From: an uncultured Lachnospiraceae bacterium
GTDB lineage: Bacteria; Bacillota; Clostridia; Lachnospirales; Lachnospiraceae
NCBI GenBank assembly: GCA_934359535.1
Contig: CAKRLN010000136.1
Coordinates: 1-6,204 of the forward strand
Length of the DNA: 6,204 nt
Direction of reading: 5' to 3'
Positions 6,048-6,204 of the stretch are shown one piece after another. Positions within the stretch are counted from its first letter, which is position 1; the number at the start of each line of letters is the position of its first letter. The notes beneath the pieces are model-generated. The model made no database searches and was not told the origin of the DNA. It saw only the letters and a list, made by a program, of their open reading frames with translations. Made by a program: the position numbers and the translations under genes.

Positions 6048-6107
6048 AAAACGCTTTCCGTCCGGCACCGGTGAATCTTCACCGGAAACCGGGCGGGAAG
6101 CGTTTTT
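6048..6107 (+). terminator. long imperfect hairpin, probable bidirectional terminator
   Basis: The outer arms 6048-6065 and 6089-6106 pair over 18 positions, including two G-U wobbles (6057 and 6061). After a small ca/aaa internal loop, CCGGTGA (6068-6074) pairs with TCACCGG (6079-6085) around ATCT. The plus strand ends in five T residues (6103-6107). The minus strand ends in four T residues (6051-6048), so termination in both directions is possible. It is GC-rich compared with its surroundings. Which gene it serves is unclear, since none is seen on the plus strand to its left. A structured non-coding element is an alternative. Confidence 0.65.
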
Positions 6108-6204
6108 GACCACATAGATTACCACAGACGGCGCTGGAACACCCGGAAACAGCGGAGATAAGAGCGTCAAAGAGTAAGTGAAACAAATTAAAAAGCGCCG
6201 AAAA
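6108..6204. other. right window edge, no supported gene
   Basis: A possible plus-strand start, GTG at 6178, opens a lysine/arginine-rich frame (KQIKKRRK) running off the window, directly after an in-frame TAA. The only nearby ribosome-like sequence, AAAGAG, is just 3 nt away. Too little is visible to call a gene. Confidence 0.35.

Noticed and set aside
5919..6170. An 83-residue minus-strand open frame ending MDSSRT
   Set aside because: It reads through both arms of the large hairpin, has no ribosome site, and its composition near the hairpin is dictated by the repeat. It may be annotated elsewhere as hypothetical, but I cannot support it as a gene.
6178..6204. Start of a plus-strand basic protein (GTG then KQIKKRRK)
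   Set aside because: Only nine codons are visible, the ribosome-like AAAGAG is too close, and a stop lies directly upstream.
1..6204. CRISPR array, insertion sequence ends or attachment sites
   Set aside because: No regular repeat-spacer pattern, transposase or integrase gene, or tRNA fragment was found; the repeats present are short and few.

Overview
The window looks like an accessory or defence-island segment from a low-to-moderate GC Gram-positive bacterium, most likely a gut Clostridia/Firmicutes lineage. This rests on AT-rich intergenic DNA, strong GGAGG-type ribosome sites before three of the four genes, sigma-A-like promoters, and a small Cro/C1-type regulator of the kind common beside Firmicutes defence operons and integrative elements. 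No integrase, transposase, relaxase, tRNA, rRNA or CRISPR array is visible. The organism assignment is inference.

All four convincing genes lie on the minus strand, so the layout is best read from high to low coordinates. At the right edge (about 5912-6204) is a gene-poor stretch with a very long imperfect hairpin (6048-6107). Next come a promoter (5883-5911) and a leader of about 150 nt with partly duplicated sequence blocks. These precede a 495-residue protein (4236-5723) with an N-terminal winged-helix-like region and a C-terminal PD-(D/E)xK nuclease core (E342, D375, E388-C-K390). I do not recognise it as a named system. Its gene is followed by an 11-bp perfect hairpin (4165-4195).

A second promoter (4093-4121), a near-perfect palindrome over its predicted start site (4069-4087) and a terminator-like leader hairpin (4012-4035) precede an operon of three genes. 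These are a 70-residue XRE-type regulator (3768-3980), a DUF1837/HamA-type nuclease (2753-3691) and a superfamily 2 helicase, HamB (382-2769). HamA plus HamB is the known two-gene Hachiman anti-phage system: HamB surveys DNA as a helicase and HamA is the DNA-degrading effector. The hamA and hamB reading frames overlap by 17 nt, which suggests translational coupling. A rho-independent terminator (191-222) closes the operon.

The points most worth a second look are these. The helicase TGA stop is followed, in the same frame, by 40 sense codons of protein-like sequence ending in TAA. HamA carries Q-A-K where the family usually has E-x-K. The operon has an apparent operator plus a leader terminator that could hold it off by default. 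The adjacent wHTH-nuclease gene has a promoter resembling that of the Hachiman operon and may be a separate, undescribed single-gene defence candidate.
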